Positions 52,040 to 62,764 of a stretch of DNA of 64,000 bases are shown here, piece after piece. Below the pieces are notes generated by a model. That model made no database searches, was not told the DNA's origin, and saw only the letters and a program-made list of their open reading frames with translations. This DNA comes from Streptomyces albidoflavus (GTDB lineage Bacteria > Actinomycetota > Actinomycetes > Streptomycetales > Streptomycetaceae), in the NCBI RefSeq assembly GCF_000719955.1, contig NZ_JOII01000011.1, positions 1 to 64,000 on the forward strand. Direction: 5' to 3'. The position numbers and the translations under genes were made by a program. Position 1 is the stretch's first letter. The number at the start of each line of letters is the position of its first letter.

Positions 52040-52978
52040 TCAGGCGCGGCGGCGGGCCGCCTCGTAGAGGACGATGCCGGCGGCGACACCGGCGTTGAGC
52101 GACTCGGCGCCGCCCGGCATCGGGATGCGGACCCGGATGTCGCAGGTCTCGCCGACCAGCCGGGACAGCCCCTTGCCCTCGCTGCCGACCACGACGGCGA
52201 CCGGGCCCTCCAGCGCCGGCAGGTCGGTGACGTCGGCCTCGCCGTCGGCGGCCAGGCCGACCACGACGACGCCTTCCTTCTTGTACGCCTCCAGGGTCCG
52301 CGTCAGGTTGGTGGCGCGGGCCACGGGGGTACGGGCGGCGGCGCCGGCCGAGCTCTTCCAGGCACCGGCGGTCATGCCGGCGGCGCGCCGCTCGGGGACG
52401 ACCACGCCGTGGCCGCCGAAGGCGGAGACGGAGCGGACGACGGCGCCGAGGTTGCGCGGGTCGGTGACGCCGTCGAGGAGGACGATCAGCGGGTCCTGCC
52501 CGGCGTCGTAGGCGGCGGCCGTCAGGTCCTCGGCGTGCGCGTACTCGTACGGCGGGACCTGGAGGACGAGGCCCTGGTGGTTGAGGCCGTTGGTCATGCG
52601 GTCCAGCTCGGGGCGGGGGGCCTCCATGAGGTGGATGCCGCCGCGCTCGGCCGCGAGCGCCAGGGCGTCGCGGACCCGCTCGTCGTTGTCGATGAACTGC
52701 TGGACGTAGAGGGTCGAGGCGGGCACGCCGTCGCGCAGGGCCTCGTAGACCGGGTTGCGGCCGACGACCAGCTCGGAGGTGGAGCGCTGGCCGGGGCGGG
52801 CCTTGGGGCGGCGGGCCTGCTGCTTCGCCTTGGCGTTGGCGAGGCGGTTCTTCACGTGCCCCTTGCGCGCCTCGGCGGGCGGGGTCGGGCCCTTGCCTTC
52901 GAGGCCGCGGCGTCGCTTGCCGCCGCTGCCGATCTGCGCGCCCTTCTTACCGGACATGCGGCGGTTGTTCGCGGCCAT
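52040..52978 (-). CDS. rlmB: 23S rRNA (guanosine-2'-O-)-methyltransferase RlmB
   Basis: A 312-residue SpoU-class methyltransferase. A basic N-terminal extension (1-65) precedes the substrate-binding L30e-like domain ([22 protein letters not shown]), then the knotted SPOUT domain with motifs [39 protein letters not shown] and [23 protein letters not shown]. It methylates the 2'-O of G2251 of 23S rRNA in the family. It lies 140 bp after cysS in the same direction, the usual actinobacterial order. Confidence 0.95.
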   Translation of the reverse strand: MAANNRRMSGKKGAQIGSGGKRRRGLEGKGPTPPAEARKGHVKNRLANAKAKQQARRPKARPGQRSTSELVVGRNPVYEALRDGVPASTLYVQQFIDNDERVRDALALAAERGGIHLMEAPRPELDRMTNGLNHQGLVLQVPPYEYAHAEDLTAAAYDAGQDPLIVLLDGVTDPRNLGAVVRSVSAFGGHGVVVPERRAAGMTAGAWKSSAGAAARTPVARATNLTRTLEAYKKEGVVVVGLAADGEADVTDLPALEGPVAVVVGSEGKGLSRLVGETCDIRVRIPMPGGAESLNAGVAAGIVLYEAARRRA

Positions 52979-53118
52979 GAGGTCTACCTGTTTCCGTCGG
53001 GTACTGCGTCAGTTGAAGCGGGGTGGTGGTGCCCGGTGGCCCGGGCACGCCGCCACCCAGTGTGCCGCCTCGCGGGCGGGGTGGCACACCGGGTGGGGTA
53101 CGGCGTCTGCGCCGGGGC

Positions 53119-54519
<1,401 letters not shown>

Positions 54520-54611
54520 GTCTCCCAGGGTAGTAGGCCCCGGGCAGTGCCCCGCCCCCCGTGCGCGAAGGTCGTCCACTTCGTGACCGAAGGGAGCGGG
54601 GTACGGGCGGC

Positions 54612-55022
54612 TCAGAGGCGGCCGACGACCTTGTCCGGGGTGACGCGCACGACGACGCGGGCGGCGTCCTGGCCGGAGGCCGGGTTGAACTCGGCGTAGG
54701 ACTTGCCGGTGTACTTCCGGGACAGCTCGTCGATCAGCTCCTGGCCGCCCTCCTCGGTGACGGTGGCCCGGCCGCGGATCTCGGCGTAGGTGTAGGGCTC
54801 GTCGAACGGCTGGACCTGCACGGTGACGCGCGGGTCGCGGCGCAGGTTCTTGGTCTTGCGCCGGTCGACGGTGGTGGAGAAGAGCACGTCGTTCCCGTCC
54901 CGCTTCACCCAGACCGGGGACAGCTGCGGGCTGCCGTCGGGCTGGATGGTGGCGACGGTGATGAAGACGGGGGTGTCCAGCTTCTGCTTGAGGGCGTCGC
55001 TGAGCTGCGCGGTGTCACTCAT
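54612..55022 (-). CDS. PPOX-class F420-dependent oxidoreductase
   Basis: A 136-residue split-barrel flavin/F420-binding protein of the pyridoxamine-5'-phosphate-oxidase-like class. LDTPVFITVATIQPDGSPQLSPVWV and NLRRDPRVTVQV are typical of actinobacterial F420-dependent members. It stands alone between cysS and the MFS gene of the zinc-type operon (50 bp after that gene's stop). The substrate is unknown. Confidence 0.88.
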   Translation of the reverse strand: MSDTAQLSDALKQKLDTPVFITVATIQPDGSPQLSPVWVKRDGNDVLFSTTVDRRKTKNLRRDPRVTVQVQPFDEPYTYAEIRGRATVTEEGGQELIDELSRKYTGKSYAEFNPASGQDAARVVVRVTPDKVVGRL

Positions 55023-55072
55023 CGCGGGAATGCCTCCTGATGCGGATGGTGCCTACGGTTCTTTGCTCACCC

Positions 55073-56338
55073 CTACCCCGCAGCGCGCCCCGCCTCACCG
55101 CCGCCCCGCCCGGACGGCAGCAGCCGCGCCGCCACCGCCCCCGCCAGCGGTACGGCGGCCAGCGCGCCCCACAGCACCGGCGCGGGCGCCTGGAGCAGCA
55201 GCCCGCTCGCCGCGCTCCCGCCGAGCACCGCGAGCCCCGACACCGAGGAGAGCGCCCCGGTGGCCAGCCCCAAATGCCGCCCGTCCACCAGATCCGGTAC
55301 GAGCCCCCGGGCGGCCGGGACCAGCAGCATCTGCCCGCAGGTCAGCAGGGTGACCAGGACCGCGCCGGGGAGCAGCCCGCCGGGCCCGCCCGGGGTGACG
55401 GGCACCAGGGCGAACCCGGCGGCGACCAGGGCGAGCCCGCCGGCCAGCGCGGTGCGCGGGGCGAGGCGGACGGCGGCGTGCCGGGTCAGCGGGATCTGGG
55501 CGGTGACCACCAGCAGGGAGGAGAGGGCGAAGAGCCAGCCGAGGGCGGCCTGGGAGCCGGTGGCCCGCTCCACCTCGGCGGGCAGGGCCAGGTAGAGCTG
55601 GTTGTAGGCGAGGAGCCAGGTGCTGTAGGTGAGGCAGAGGACGAGGAAGCGGGGGTTGCGGGCGAGGTGGCGAACGCCGCCGCGCGGGCGCTCGCGGTGG
55701 ACGGCGGCCCGGCGCGGCATCAGCACGGCGTGCCCGGCGAGGACCGCGACGAAGACGGCGACGCCCGCCGCGCAGGCGGCCCGGAACCCCCACTCACCGC
55801 CGGCGGCCAGCAGCAGCGAGCCGAGCAGCGGCCCGAGGAAGGCCCCGGCCTGCCCGGCGGCGGAGAAGACGGCGAGGGTGCGGGCGCGGGCGGTGCCGTC
55901 GGCCTGTTCGCGGCGGACGGCCTCGCGGGCGGTCTCGGACTCGACGGCCGGGGAGAACAGGGCGGCGGCGAAGCCGGTCAGCACCACGGCGGCGACGACG
56001 GTGGCGGTGGAGCCGGCCAGGGCGAGCCAGGCGAAGCCGGCGATCCGCAGCAGGCATCCGGCGAGGACGACGGGCCGGGGCCCGTACCGGTCGGTGAGGG
56101 CGCCGCCGACGACGAACAGCCCCTGCTGGCTGAAGGTGCGCAGCCCCAGCATTAGCCCGACCAGCCACCCCGCCATGCCGAGGCCGTCGCCGAGGTGGCC
56201 GGCGAGGTAGGGCAGCACGGCGTAGAAGCCGGTGTTGAAGGCGAACTGGGTCCCGGCGAGCAGCCGCAGGTAGGGCGGCAGCCCGGTGATCTCGCGGAGG
56301 CTGGAGGTGGCCGGGCGCAGGCCGGTGCCGGTGCTCAT
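55073..56338 (-). CDS. MFS transporter in Zur-box operon
   Basis: A 421-residue 12-segment major facilitator; loop 2-3 is GGALTDRYGPRPVVLAG. It is the last gene of a three-gene unit with a peptide/nickel-type binding protein and a fused permease, and its ATG overlaps the permease stop (ATGA). In opine-metallophore systems an MFS of this kind exports the metallophore; by that analogy it may export a zinc chelator. No metallophore synthase is present here. Confidence 0.87.
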   Translation of the reverse strand: MSTGTGLRPATSSLREITGLPPYLRLLAGTQFAFNTGFYAVLPYLAGHLGDGLGMAGWLVGLMLGLRTFSQQGLFVVGGALTDRYGPRPVVLAGCLLRIAGFAWLALAGSTATVVAAVVLTGFAAALFSPAVESETAREAVRREQADGTARARTLAVFSAAGQAGAFLGPLLGSLLLAAGGEWGFRAACAAGVAVFVAVLAGHAVLMPRRAAVHRERPRGGVRHLARNPRFLVLCLTYSTWLLAYNQLYLALPAEVERATGSQAALGWLFALSSLLVVTAQIPLTRHAAVRLAPRTALAGGLALVAAGFALVPVTPGGPGGLLPGAVLVTLLTCGQMLLVPAARGLVPDLVDGRHLGLATGALSSVSGLAVLGGSAASGLLLQAPAPVLWGALAAVPLAGAVAARLLPSGRGGGEAGRAAG

Positions 56339-58101
56339 GCGGCGGCCTCGCGGGCGGCGGGGGCGGTCGGGGCGGTGGCCGTGGCGGTGTCGGCGCCGGT
56401 GCGGCCGCGGACGGCGGCGGCCAGCAGGACGGCCAGGGCGCCGAGGACGGCGAGGGCGGCGGCGGGGGCCAGCACGGCCCAGGGGGCGCGTTCCACGTAC
56501 GGCATGTTCTCGGAGAGCATCCGGCCCCACTCGGGGGCGGGCGGCTGGGTGCCGAGGCCGAGGAAGCCGAGGGCGGCGAGGGCCAGGGCGAGGGCGGGGA
56601 CGCGGAGCAGGGCGTGGCGGGTGACCGGGGGCAGCACGGCGGGGAGCAGGTGGCGGCGGAGCAGGTGGGCGCGGCCGGCGCCGAGCGAGCGGGCGGCGGC
56701 GAGGTGGGGCGCGGCCCGCTCCTGGACGTACAGGGCCTCGGTGTGGGCGGCGAGCGGTGCCCAGGCCACGGCGGCGACGGCGGCGGCCGCGCCCCAGGGT
56801 CCGGGTCCGGCGACGGCGGCGGTGAGGAGCCCGGCGAGGACGGCGGGGAGCGCGTTGACGGTCTCGGTGAGGGCGCCCGCGCGCAGGAACCCGACGGCCA
56901 GCCCGAGCAGCAGCGCGGCGGCGGCGACCGCGAAGGCCAGCAGCACGGTACGGGCGGCCCCGTGGCCCAGCCGGGCCAGCACGTCGCGGCCGAGCGCGTC
57001 GGTGCCGAAGGGGTGCGCGGCCGAGGGCGGCAGCAGCCGGGCGGCGGCGTCCACGTGCAGCGGGTCGCGCAGCAGCCCCGCGACGAGCACGGCGCAGAAG
57101 ACCACGGCCAGCACGACCGCCCCCGCCGCGACCCCCTTGCGCGCGGGCAGCCGGGGCGCGACCAGTGCGGGCAGCGCCCGGTCGGTCAGGGCCGGGCCGA
57201 GCAGCACCCGGCTCAGCAGCCGTACGGCGAGGGCGGCGGCCAGCCCCGTCAGCAGCAGCATCAGCACGGCGGCCTGGAGGACGGGCAGGTCCTGGGCGAG
57301 GGCGCCGGCCAGCGCGGTGGAGCCGAGGCCGGGCACGGCGAAGAGCGTCTCGACGGCGACCGCGCTGCCGGTCAGCCCGACCACCACCAGCCCGCCCTGC
57401 GGCAGCAGCCCCGGCAGCGTGCGGCGCAGGGCGTGCCGGGCGATGCGGCGCGGCGGCAGCCCGGCGGCGGTGGCGGCCTTGGCCCAGGGTTCGGCGAAGG
57501 CGGCCGGGAGGGCGTCGTCGAGGAGGCGGCCGAGCAGGGCCCCGGCGGGCACGCCCATGGCGAGGGCGGGCAGTACCGCCTGGGCCGGGGTGCCCCAGCC
57601 GAGCGCAGGGAACCAGCCGAGGTGGACGGCGAGGACCGTGGCCAGCACGGCGGCGAGCAGGAATTCGGGGAGCGCGGCGAGGACGGCGGCGAGGACCCCG
57701 GCCCGGGTGGTGGTGGCCTCCCGGCGGGCGCCCCGGCGCAGGGTGCGGGCGCTGAGGGCCAGGGCGAGCAGCAGGGCGACGGCGAGCGAGACGCCCATCA
57801 GCGAGAGCGAGGTGGTGAGCGCGGCCGTGACGTCCGGGCCGACCGGCTGCCCGGAGACCCAGGAGGTGCCCAGGTCGCCGTGGAGCAGCCCGCCGGCCCA
57901 GCCGCCGAGCACGTGCGCGGGTCCGCCGTCGAGGCCGGTCTCGGCGCGGATGGCGTCGAGGACCTCGGGGGTGGGCTGCCGGTCGCTGTAGCGGGCGTGC
58001 AGGATCGTCAGCGCCGGGTCGGTCGTGGTCAGCCAGGGCAGCAGGCCGATCAGGGCGAGGACGGCGAGCAGGGTGAGGGCTCGCCCGGCGAGATGCTTCA
58101 C
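56335..58101 (-). CDS. Fused ABC permease (DppB-DppC in one chain)
   Basis: A 588-residue double permease. The first half (1-305) is DppB-like with its EAA loop near AAFAEPWAKAATAAGLPPRRIARHAL; the second half (325-575) is DppC-like, with LLPPSAAHPFGTDALGRDVLARL and a second EAA loop around HLAAARSLGAGRAHLLRRHLLPAVLPP. Normally these are two genes. No ATPase gene is in the operon, so an ATPase encoded elsewhere must be shared. It follows the binding-protein gene after 34 bp. Confidence 0.9.
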   Translation of the reverse strand: MKHLAGRALTLLAVLALIGLLPWLTTTDPALTILHARYSDRQPTPEVLDAIRAETGLDGGPAHVLGGWAGGLLHGDLGTSWVSGQPVGPDVTAALTTSLSLMGVSLAVALLLALALSARTLRRGARREATTTRAGVLAAVLAALPEFLLAAVLATVLAVHLGWFPALGWGTPAQAVLPALAMGVPAGALLGRLLDDALPAAFAEPWAKAATAAGLPPRRIARHALRRTLPGLLPQGGLVVVGLTGSAVAVETLFAVPGLGSTALAGALAQDLPVLQAAVLMLLLTGLAAALAVRLLSRVLLGPALTDRALPALVAPRLPARKGVAAGAVVLAVVFCAVLVAGLLRDPLHVDAAARLLPPSAAHPFGTDALGRDVLARLGHGAARTVLLAFAVAAAALLLGLAVGFLRAGALTETVNALPAVLAGLLTAAVAGPGPWGAAAAVAAVAWAPLAAHTEALYVQERAAPHLAAARSLGAGRAHLLRRHLLPAVLPPVTRHALLRVPALALALAALGFLGLGTQPPAPEWGRMLSENMPYVERAPWAVLAPAAALAVLGALAVLLAAAVRGRTGADTATATAPTAPAAREAAA

Positions 58102-58135
58102 GTCGGTGGCGGTCGTGGTCGCGGCGGCGGGCCGG

Positions 58136-59695
58136 TCAGCGCAGCCGGGTGTCGGCGGTGATCAGGCGGCGCTCCATCGGGTCGAGGGCGACCCCGTCGA
58201 CCTTCCCGGAGTCGAAGCCCTGCACGAACCGCTCGTGGACCAGCGGCACGGCGGCGTCGGCGCCGAGGATCTTCGCCTCGGCCGCCATCTCGGCGGCGTG
58301 CCGCGCGTCCTGCCCGTCCGCCCCGGCCGCCTTGGCCACGGCCTCGTCCACACCCTTGTCGCAGAGCTGAGCGATGTTGAAGCTGCCCTCGCAGGTGAAG
58401 TCGGAGCCGAGGTAGGAGACCGGGTCGGCGGTGTCGAGCAGGGTGTTCCGGGCCTGGATGAAGGCGTCGTACTTCCCCGCCAGCGCGTCCGCCTCCATCT
58501 GCGCGTAGTCCCGCACGTACTGCTTGACGGTGAACCCGCGCGCCTGAAGCTGCTGCTGGACGGCGGAGGCGACCTCGGGCAGCTCGGGCCGGTTGGTGTA
58601 CGTGGCGAGCACGATCTCCTTCGTCTTCGCCACCTCGGCCTTGCTCGCCGCCTTCGCCCGGCCCTCGGGCTCCTTGCGCGCGTCGGCGGCCCACGGCACC
58701 CCGGGCCCGAGCAGCCCCCGCGCGGTGTCGGCGCGCCCCTCGTAGACCCCGTCGACCAGCGCCTTCGAGTCGATCGCCGACCGGGCGGCGGCCCGTAGGG
58801 CCGGGTCGGCGAAGACCCCGTTCTCCGTGTTCAGGTACAGCGTGTTGGTGCGCGCGGTCGGCACCTCGTGGATCTGCTTCTCGTCCAGCAGCGAGGTCTG
58901 CGCGACCGGCACGTACTCGGCGATGTCGGCCGTCCCGGTCCGCAGCGCGTTGGCCCGCGCGGTCCCGTCGGCGACGAACTTCACGTCGACACCGGGCGCC
59001 TTCGCCTTCCGGCCCCAGTAGGTGTCGTTCCGGTCCAGCTTCGCGGAAACGGCGCCGTTGACCTCGGTCAGCGTGTACGGCCCGGTCGCGTGCCCGGCCG
59101 GGTTCACCTTGCCGCCCTTCTCCCCCTTCGCGTAGGCCGCCTGGGACAGGATCGCGAGCGAGGGGTTGGCGAGGCGCTGGGGCAGCAGCGGGTCGGCCTC
59201 GTCGGTGGTGATCCGGACGGTCCGCTTCCCCGCCGCCTCCGCCGTGAGCCTCACCTCGCTGAGGACCCGCGGCTTGGGCGAGGCGTCCTGCGCGGCGGCC
59301 AGCGACCGGACGACCGCCTCGGCGTCGACCGCGTCGCCGTCCTGGAACCGGGCGTCGCGCAGGGTGAACTCCCAGCCCTTCGCGCCGTCCCGCTGCCACT
59401 TGGTGGCGAGCGCGGGCTTGGCCGCGCCCTCCTCGTCGATCCGGGTCAGCCCCTCGACGACCGAGAGGCGGCTGAGGGTCACCGCGTCGTCCCCGTACGG
59501 CGACATGGCCTGCGCGGGCGGGAACGCCATGACGGCGCGCAGCCGCTGGTCACCCCCGCCGGACGCGCCCCCGTCGGTCGAGCCGCCGCAGGCGGCGACG
59601 GGAACGAGCAGCGCGGCGGCCCCGAGCGCGAGCAGGGGACGGCGGCGGACGGAGTACTTCGACGGCTGGGACGGCTGGGACGGCTGGGACGACAT
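58136..59695 (-). CDS. ABC substrate-binding lipoprotein (family 5, metal/peptide type)
   Basis: A 519-residue SBP_bac_5-type binding protein. It has a lipoprotein signal with lipobox VAAC (Cys around residue 36), preceded by a Ser/Gln/Pro repeat SQPSQPSQPSK. The body has the usual YGDDAVTLSRLSVVEGL and WEFTLRDARFQDGDAVDAEAVV blocks. It opens the operon and sits 15 bp from a Zur-like box, so its ligand is probably a zinc (or nickel) complex and not a plain peptide. Confidence 0.9.
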   Translation of the reverse strand: MSSQPSQPSQPSKYSVRRRPLLALGAAALLVPVAACGGSTDGGASGGGDQRLRAVMAFPPAQAMSPYGDDAVTLSRLSVVEGLTRIDEEGAAKPALATKWQRDGAKGWEFTLRDARFQDGDAVDAEAVVRSLAAAQDASPKPRVLSEVRLTAEAAGKRTVRITTDEADPLLPQRLANPSLAILSQAAYAKGEKGGKVNPAGHATGPYTLTEVNGAVSAKLDRNDTYWGRKAKAPGVDVKFVADGTARANALRTGTADIAEYVPVAQTSLLDEKQIHEVPTARTNTLYLNTENGVFADPALRAAARSAIDSKALVDGVYEGRADTARGLLGPGVPWAADARKEPEGRAKAASKAEVAKTKEIVLATYTNRPELPEVASAVQQQLQARGFTVKQYVRDYAQMEADALAGKYDAFIQARNTLLDTADPVSYLGSDFTCEGSFNIAQLCDKGVDEAVAKAAGADGQDARHAAEMAAEAKILGADAAVPLVHERFVQGFDSGKVDGVALDPMERRLITADTRLR

Positions 59696-59710
59696 GGGCG
59701 CGACCTTATA

Positions 59711-59725
59711 TGAAAACGATTGTCA
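59711..59725. promoter_or_regulatory. Zur-type box upstream of binding-protein gene
   Basis: TGAAAACGATTGTCA is a 7-1-7 imperfect palindrome matching the Streptomyces Zur box pattern (TGAAAATGATTTTCA as remembered). On the minus strand TATAAG at 59704-59709 is a good -10 and the box overlaps the spacer, so a bound repressor would block transcription. A Fur or Nur site is less likely but not excluded. Confidence 0.8.
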
Positions 59726-59753
59726 TAAGAAAGCGGGATACGGATGTTCCGGC

Positions 59754-60368
59754 TCAGGCGGGCGTGGCGGCCGGCTGCGCCAGCCCCGCCACCGCCACCT
59801 CGAAGTGCACGATCCCCTGCCCGCCCCCGGGCAGCGCCCGCTCGTCGCAGACCTCCTCGGCGGTGGCCCGCCAGAACGCCTCGGCGCCGGGCACCGACGG
59901 GTCGGTGTGCAGATAGACCCGCTCGTACCCGCCGGCCCGCACCACGAAGTCGCACAGCTCCCGCACCAGCCGCCGGGCCAGCCCGTGGCGCCGGTGCTCG
60001 GGGCGTACGTAGATCCGGCAGAGCTGCGCGGTACTGCCCGAGGGGAAGCGGTCGGCGACCCACTGCGGGTTGGGCGGCGCGGCCGGGCCCCGGTCGCGGA
60101 CGGCGCCGGTCGCGACGATCTCCCCGTCCCGCTCGACGACGAGCAGCGTGCACCGTTCGGGCTCCAGGTAGGCGGCGGCCGGGTCGATGATGTCGGCGTG
60201 CCAGCGGGGCACGTACCCGGAGCGCAGATCCCGGTAGACCGTGTCGAGCATCACGGCCCGCGCACCCGGAACATCGGCCTCCGACGCGGTCCGCACCACA
60301 TACGCGTCCCGCCCGGCCTCCTCGGCCCGCTCCCGGACGCCCGCTTCCACTCCGGCCACCACAGCCAT
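59754..60368 (-). CDS. GNAT-family N-acetyltransferase
   Basis: A 204-residue GNAT enzyme; QLCRIYVRPEHRRHGLARRLVRELCDFV is the acetyl-CoA motif. The N-terminus is uncertain: ATG 60368 is preferred (GGCAGGCGGG upstream) but longer starts are open. It is 59 bp upstream of the binding-protein gene on the same strand, so the Zur-type promoter lies between. Function unknown. Confidence 0.82.
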   Translation of the reverse strand: MAVVAGVEAGVRERAEEAGRDAYVVRTASEADVPGARAVMLDTVYRDLRSGYVPRWHADIIDPAAAYLEPERCTLLVVERDGEIVATGAVRDRGPAAPPNPQWVADRFPSGSTAQLCRIYVRPEHRRHGLARRLVRELCDFVVRAGGYERVYLHTDPSVPGAEAFWRATAEEVCDERALPGGGQGIVHFEVAVAGLAQPAATPA

Positions 60369-60504
60369 CCCGCCTGCCACCAGCCCCTCATCAGCCACAC
60401 GAACCTGCCCCGCCAGCGTACGTGCAACTGATGTGCAGAAGCGGGCCCCCCTCTTCCGGAAGCACCCCCTCCGCCCTGTCGGACCCCCCTGCCACCCTGC
60501 TCCC

Positions 60505-60783
60505 ATGGACAGCGACGACGAACGACTCCTCCGCGGCCGCGTCTACGGCCACGACCCCACCGCCCCCGAAGCCGGCCCCCTCCCGGGCCACCACTACGCC
60601 GAACTCGTGGGCGGCCCCCTCGACGGCCTCCTCCTGGACATCACCACCGTCCCCCCGGAAGCCCGCCCCGAAGGCGCCGCCCTCCCCACCGCCCTCAGCA
60701 CCCACGGCCCCGAAGGCCGCTCCCTCTACCAACCCCGCCCCACCACCCCCTCCCGCTGGGACTGGCAGGGAGACCTCCGCTGA
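60505..60783 (+). CDS. Small hypothetical protein
   Basis: A 92-residue acidic/Pro-rich protein (YAELVGGPLDGLLLDITTVPPEARPEGAALP is the core). The GGPLDGLLLD segment resembles small actinobacterial proteins often found alone. No ribosome site is obvious. It diverges from the acetyltransferase and ends at a repeat array. Confidence 0.65.
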   Translation: MDSDDERLLRGRVYGHDPTAPEAGPLPGHHYAELVGGPLDGLLLDITTVPPEARPEGAALPTALSTHGPEGRSLYQPRPTTPSRWDWQGDLR

Positions 60784-61089
60784 CCAGAACCAACCCGGCC
60801 ACAACCGCCCCACTCCCCATCAGCCCAGCCGCCCCCTCCCAGCCCGGCCGGCGTTTGAGGCCACTTCTCAGCCCGGCCGGCGTTTGAGGCCACTTCTCAG
60901 CCCGGCCGGCGTTTGAGGCCATCGGTGACCGGCACGGTCGATCCCACCGCACCCCCAAACCAGCCCGGCCGGCGTTTGAGGCCACCCCAGCCCGGCCGGC
61001 GCTTGAGGCCACCCCAGCCCGGCCGGCGCTTGAGGCCAAGACCAGCCGGGCCGGCGCTTGAGGCCAAAGAGCCCGGCCGGCGCTTGAGG
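60784..61089 (-). repeat. Third array of 22-bp repeats
   Basis: Eight copies of AGCCCGGCCGGCGTTTGAGGCC-like units begin at about 60841, 60870, 60899, 60962, 60987, 61014, 61042 and 61069. The first three are exactly 29 bp apart with the same spacer ACTTCTC; the rest vary. They fill the gap between the 3' ends of the small hypothetical gene and ispF. All read in the same orientation as the 9325-9533 array. Confidence 0.9.
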
Positions 61090-61605
61090 TCAGCCCACCC
61101 GGTACACCAGGGCGGTGGCGATCGCCGCCAACCCCTCACCCCGCCCGGTGAGCCCCAGCCCGTCCGTCGTGGTCCCGGACACGGACACAGGCGCCCCGAC
61201 AGCGCCGGACAAGGCAGCCACAGCCTCATCCCGCCGCTTCCCGACCTTGGGCCGCAGCCCAACGACCTGCACCGCCACGTTCCCGACGTGGAACCCCTCG
61301 GCCCGCACGATCCGCGCGGCCTCACCGAGGAGCGCGACCCCGGACGCCCCGGCCCACTCGGGCCGGGAGGTCCCGAAGTGCGCCCCCAGATCCCCGAGGC
61401 CGGCGGCCGAGAAGAGCGCGTCGCACGCCGCGTGCGCGGCCACGTCCCCGTCGGAGTGCCCGGCGAGCCCGAACTCCTCCCCCTCCCAGTGCAGCCCCGC
61501 GCACCACAGCTGGCGCCCCCGCTCGAAGGCGTGCACGTCGGTCCCGATCCCGACCAGCGGCATCGTGAACCCGGCCTGGCCCTGCGGCCCCGTCTCAGTA
61601 CCCAT
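61090..61605 (-). CDS. ispF: 2-C-methyl-D-erythritol 2,4-cyclodiphosphate synthase
   Basis: A 171-residue IspF of the MEP isoprenoid pathway. Zinc ligands are in GIGTDVHAF (Asp, His) and [12 protein letters not shown] (His); the [12 protein letters not shown] block and [17 protein letters not shown] are typical. Start ATG 61605; an internal ATG at codon 15 directly before the conserved [12 protein letters not shown] is also possible. It overlaps ispD by 11 bp. Confidence 0.96.
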   Translation of the reverse strand: MGTETGPQGQAGFTMPLVGIGTDVHAFERGRQLWCAGLHWEGEEFGLAGHSDGDVAAHAACDALFSAAGLGDLGAHFGTSRPEWAGASGVALLGEAARIVRAEGFHVGNVAVQVVGLRPKVGKRRDEAVAALSGAVGAPVSVSGTTTDGLGLTGRGEGLAAIATALVYRVG

Positions 61606-62392
61606 CGTTGGCCCTCCTGCGCGCCAGTACCGCCTCGGCCAGCACGAGATCGAGCGGCCGTGTCACCTTGAACGCCTCTTCGTGTCCGGGCACGACCACG
61701 ACCGGGAGCCCCAGCCGCTCGCAGAGCCCGGCGTCGTCGGTGGCGCCCTCCCCCTGCACGGGGCCCTGCCGGTGCGCCCGGTCGAGCGCCTCGCGGTCGA
61801 ACCCCTGCGGCGTCTGCACCGCCCGCAGCCGCGCCCGCTCGGGCGTCGCCACCACGGGTTCACCGGGTCCGGTGGCGCCTTCGGCGAGCGCCCCGACCTC
61901 CTTGACGGTGTCGCTGAGCGGCAGCCCGGGCACGACGGCCGGGGCCCCGCCCCGCACCGCCGCCACGACGCCGTCGACGATGTCGACCGGCACCAGCGGC
62001 CGCGCCGCGTCGTGCACCAGGACGGTCGTCACGTCGGCGGGCAGCGCGTCGAGCCCGCGCCGTACCGACTCCTGCCGGGTCTCGCCGCCGGCCACCACCA
62101 CGATGTCGGTCTCGTCGCCGCCCCCGGCCCGCGCGGGCGCGAAGGAGGGCGCCTCGGTGGGGTGGAGGTGGTCGTCGACCATGGCGCGCACCTCGGCGAC
62201 GCCGTCGGACGGGGCGACCACCACGACCAGGGACACGGCGCGCGAGGCGGCCATGGCCCGGACGGCGTGGACGAGCATGGGGGTTCCGTGCAGCGTACGC
62301 AGGGCTTTCGGGGTGCCGGGGCCGAGCCGCACGCCGCGGCCGGCCGCCGGGATCACCACCGCCGTGCGGGGCGCCTGGGTTTCGTCAGTCAT
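61595..62392 (-). CDS. ispD: 2-C-methyl-D-erythritol 4-phosphate cytidylyltransferase
   Basis: A 265-residue IspD, third enzyme of the MEP pathway, making CDP-ME from MEP and CTP. The nucleotide loop is [19 protein letters not shown], the middle has [20 protein letters not shown] and the end [33 protein letters not shown]. The gene is coupled to ispF by an 11-bp overlap, the usual bacterial pairing, and lies downstream of carD. Confidence 0.96.
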   Translation of the reverse strand: MTDETQAPRTAVVIPAAGRGVRLGPGTPKALRTLHGTPMLVHAVRAMAASRAVSLVVVVAPSDGVAEVRAMVDDHLHPTEAPSFAPARAGGGDETDIVVVAGGETRQESVRRGLDALPADVTTVLVHDAARPLVPVDIVDGVVAAVRGGAPAVVPGLPLSDTVKEVGALAEGATGPGEPVVATPERARLRAVQTPQGFDREALDRAHRQGPVQGEGATDDAGLCERLGLPVVVVPGHEEAFKVTRPLDLVLAEAVLARRRANDGY

Positions 62393-62742
62393 CGGTTCCG
62401 TTCAGGTTTGTACGCTCGGGCGTCCTGGGTATGGCCACCAACGTGCCGGGCGCGACGTCTGGACCGGACCCTTCCGTGACTTCCGGTCGAGCCGTTCACC
62501 GGGGACCCGGCACGTCCAGCAGCGACACGCCGGGGGCCTTCCGACCGCAGACGCGACACCACACCGCACGCGGCACGCGACGATCAGTATCCCGGTACGC
62601 CAGAGGGGCACACCGGCAGGCGTGCCCCTCTTTCGTGGCTCCCTCTCGGCGCAGCCCGCTTCTCCGTCCGGACATGCCGAATCGCCCGGTGAAGAAGATC
62701 AACGGGCGATACGGCAGATGGACGTGCGCGCTTCACGCCACG
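62393..62742. other. Intergenic region carD-ispD
   Basis: About 350 bp with no credible gene. It holds an inverted repeat AGAGGGGCAC/GTGCCCCTCT (62602-62631) and, by position, the ispD promoter near 62400-62480. The composition is mixed, with AC-rich runs around 62500-62580. Confidence 0.5.
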
Positions 62743-62760
62743 CCGCTCCGCGAGGAGCGG
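62743..62760 (-). terminator. Small hairpin after carD
   Basis: CCGCTCC-GCGA-GGAGCGG, a 7-bp stem with tetraloop, five bases after the carD stop on the leftward strand. Confidence 0.55.
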
Positions 62761-62764
62761 GGTG

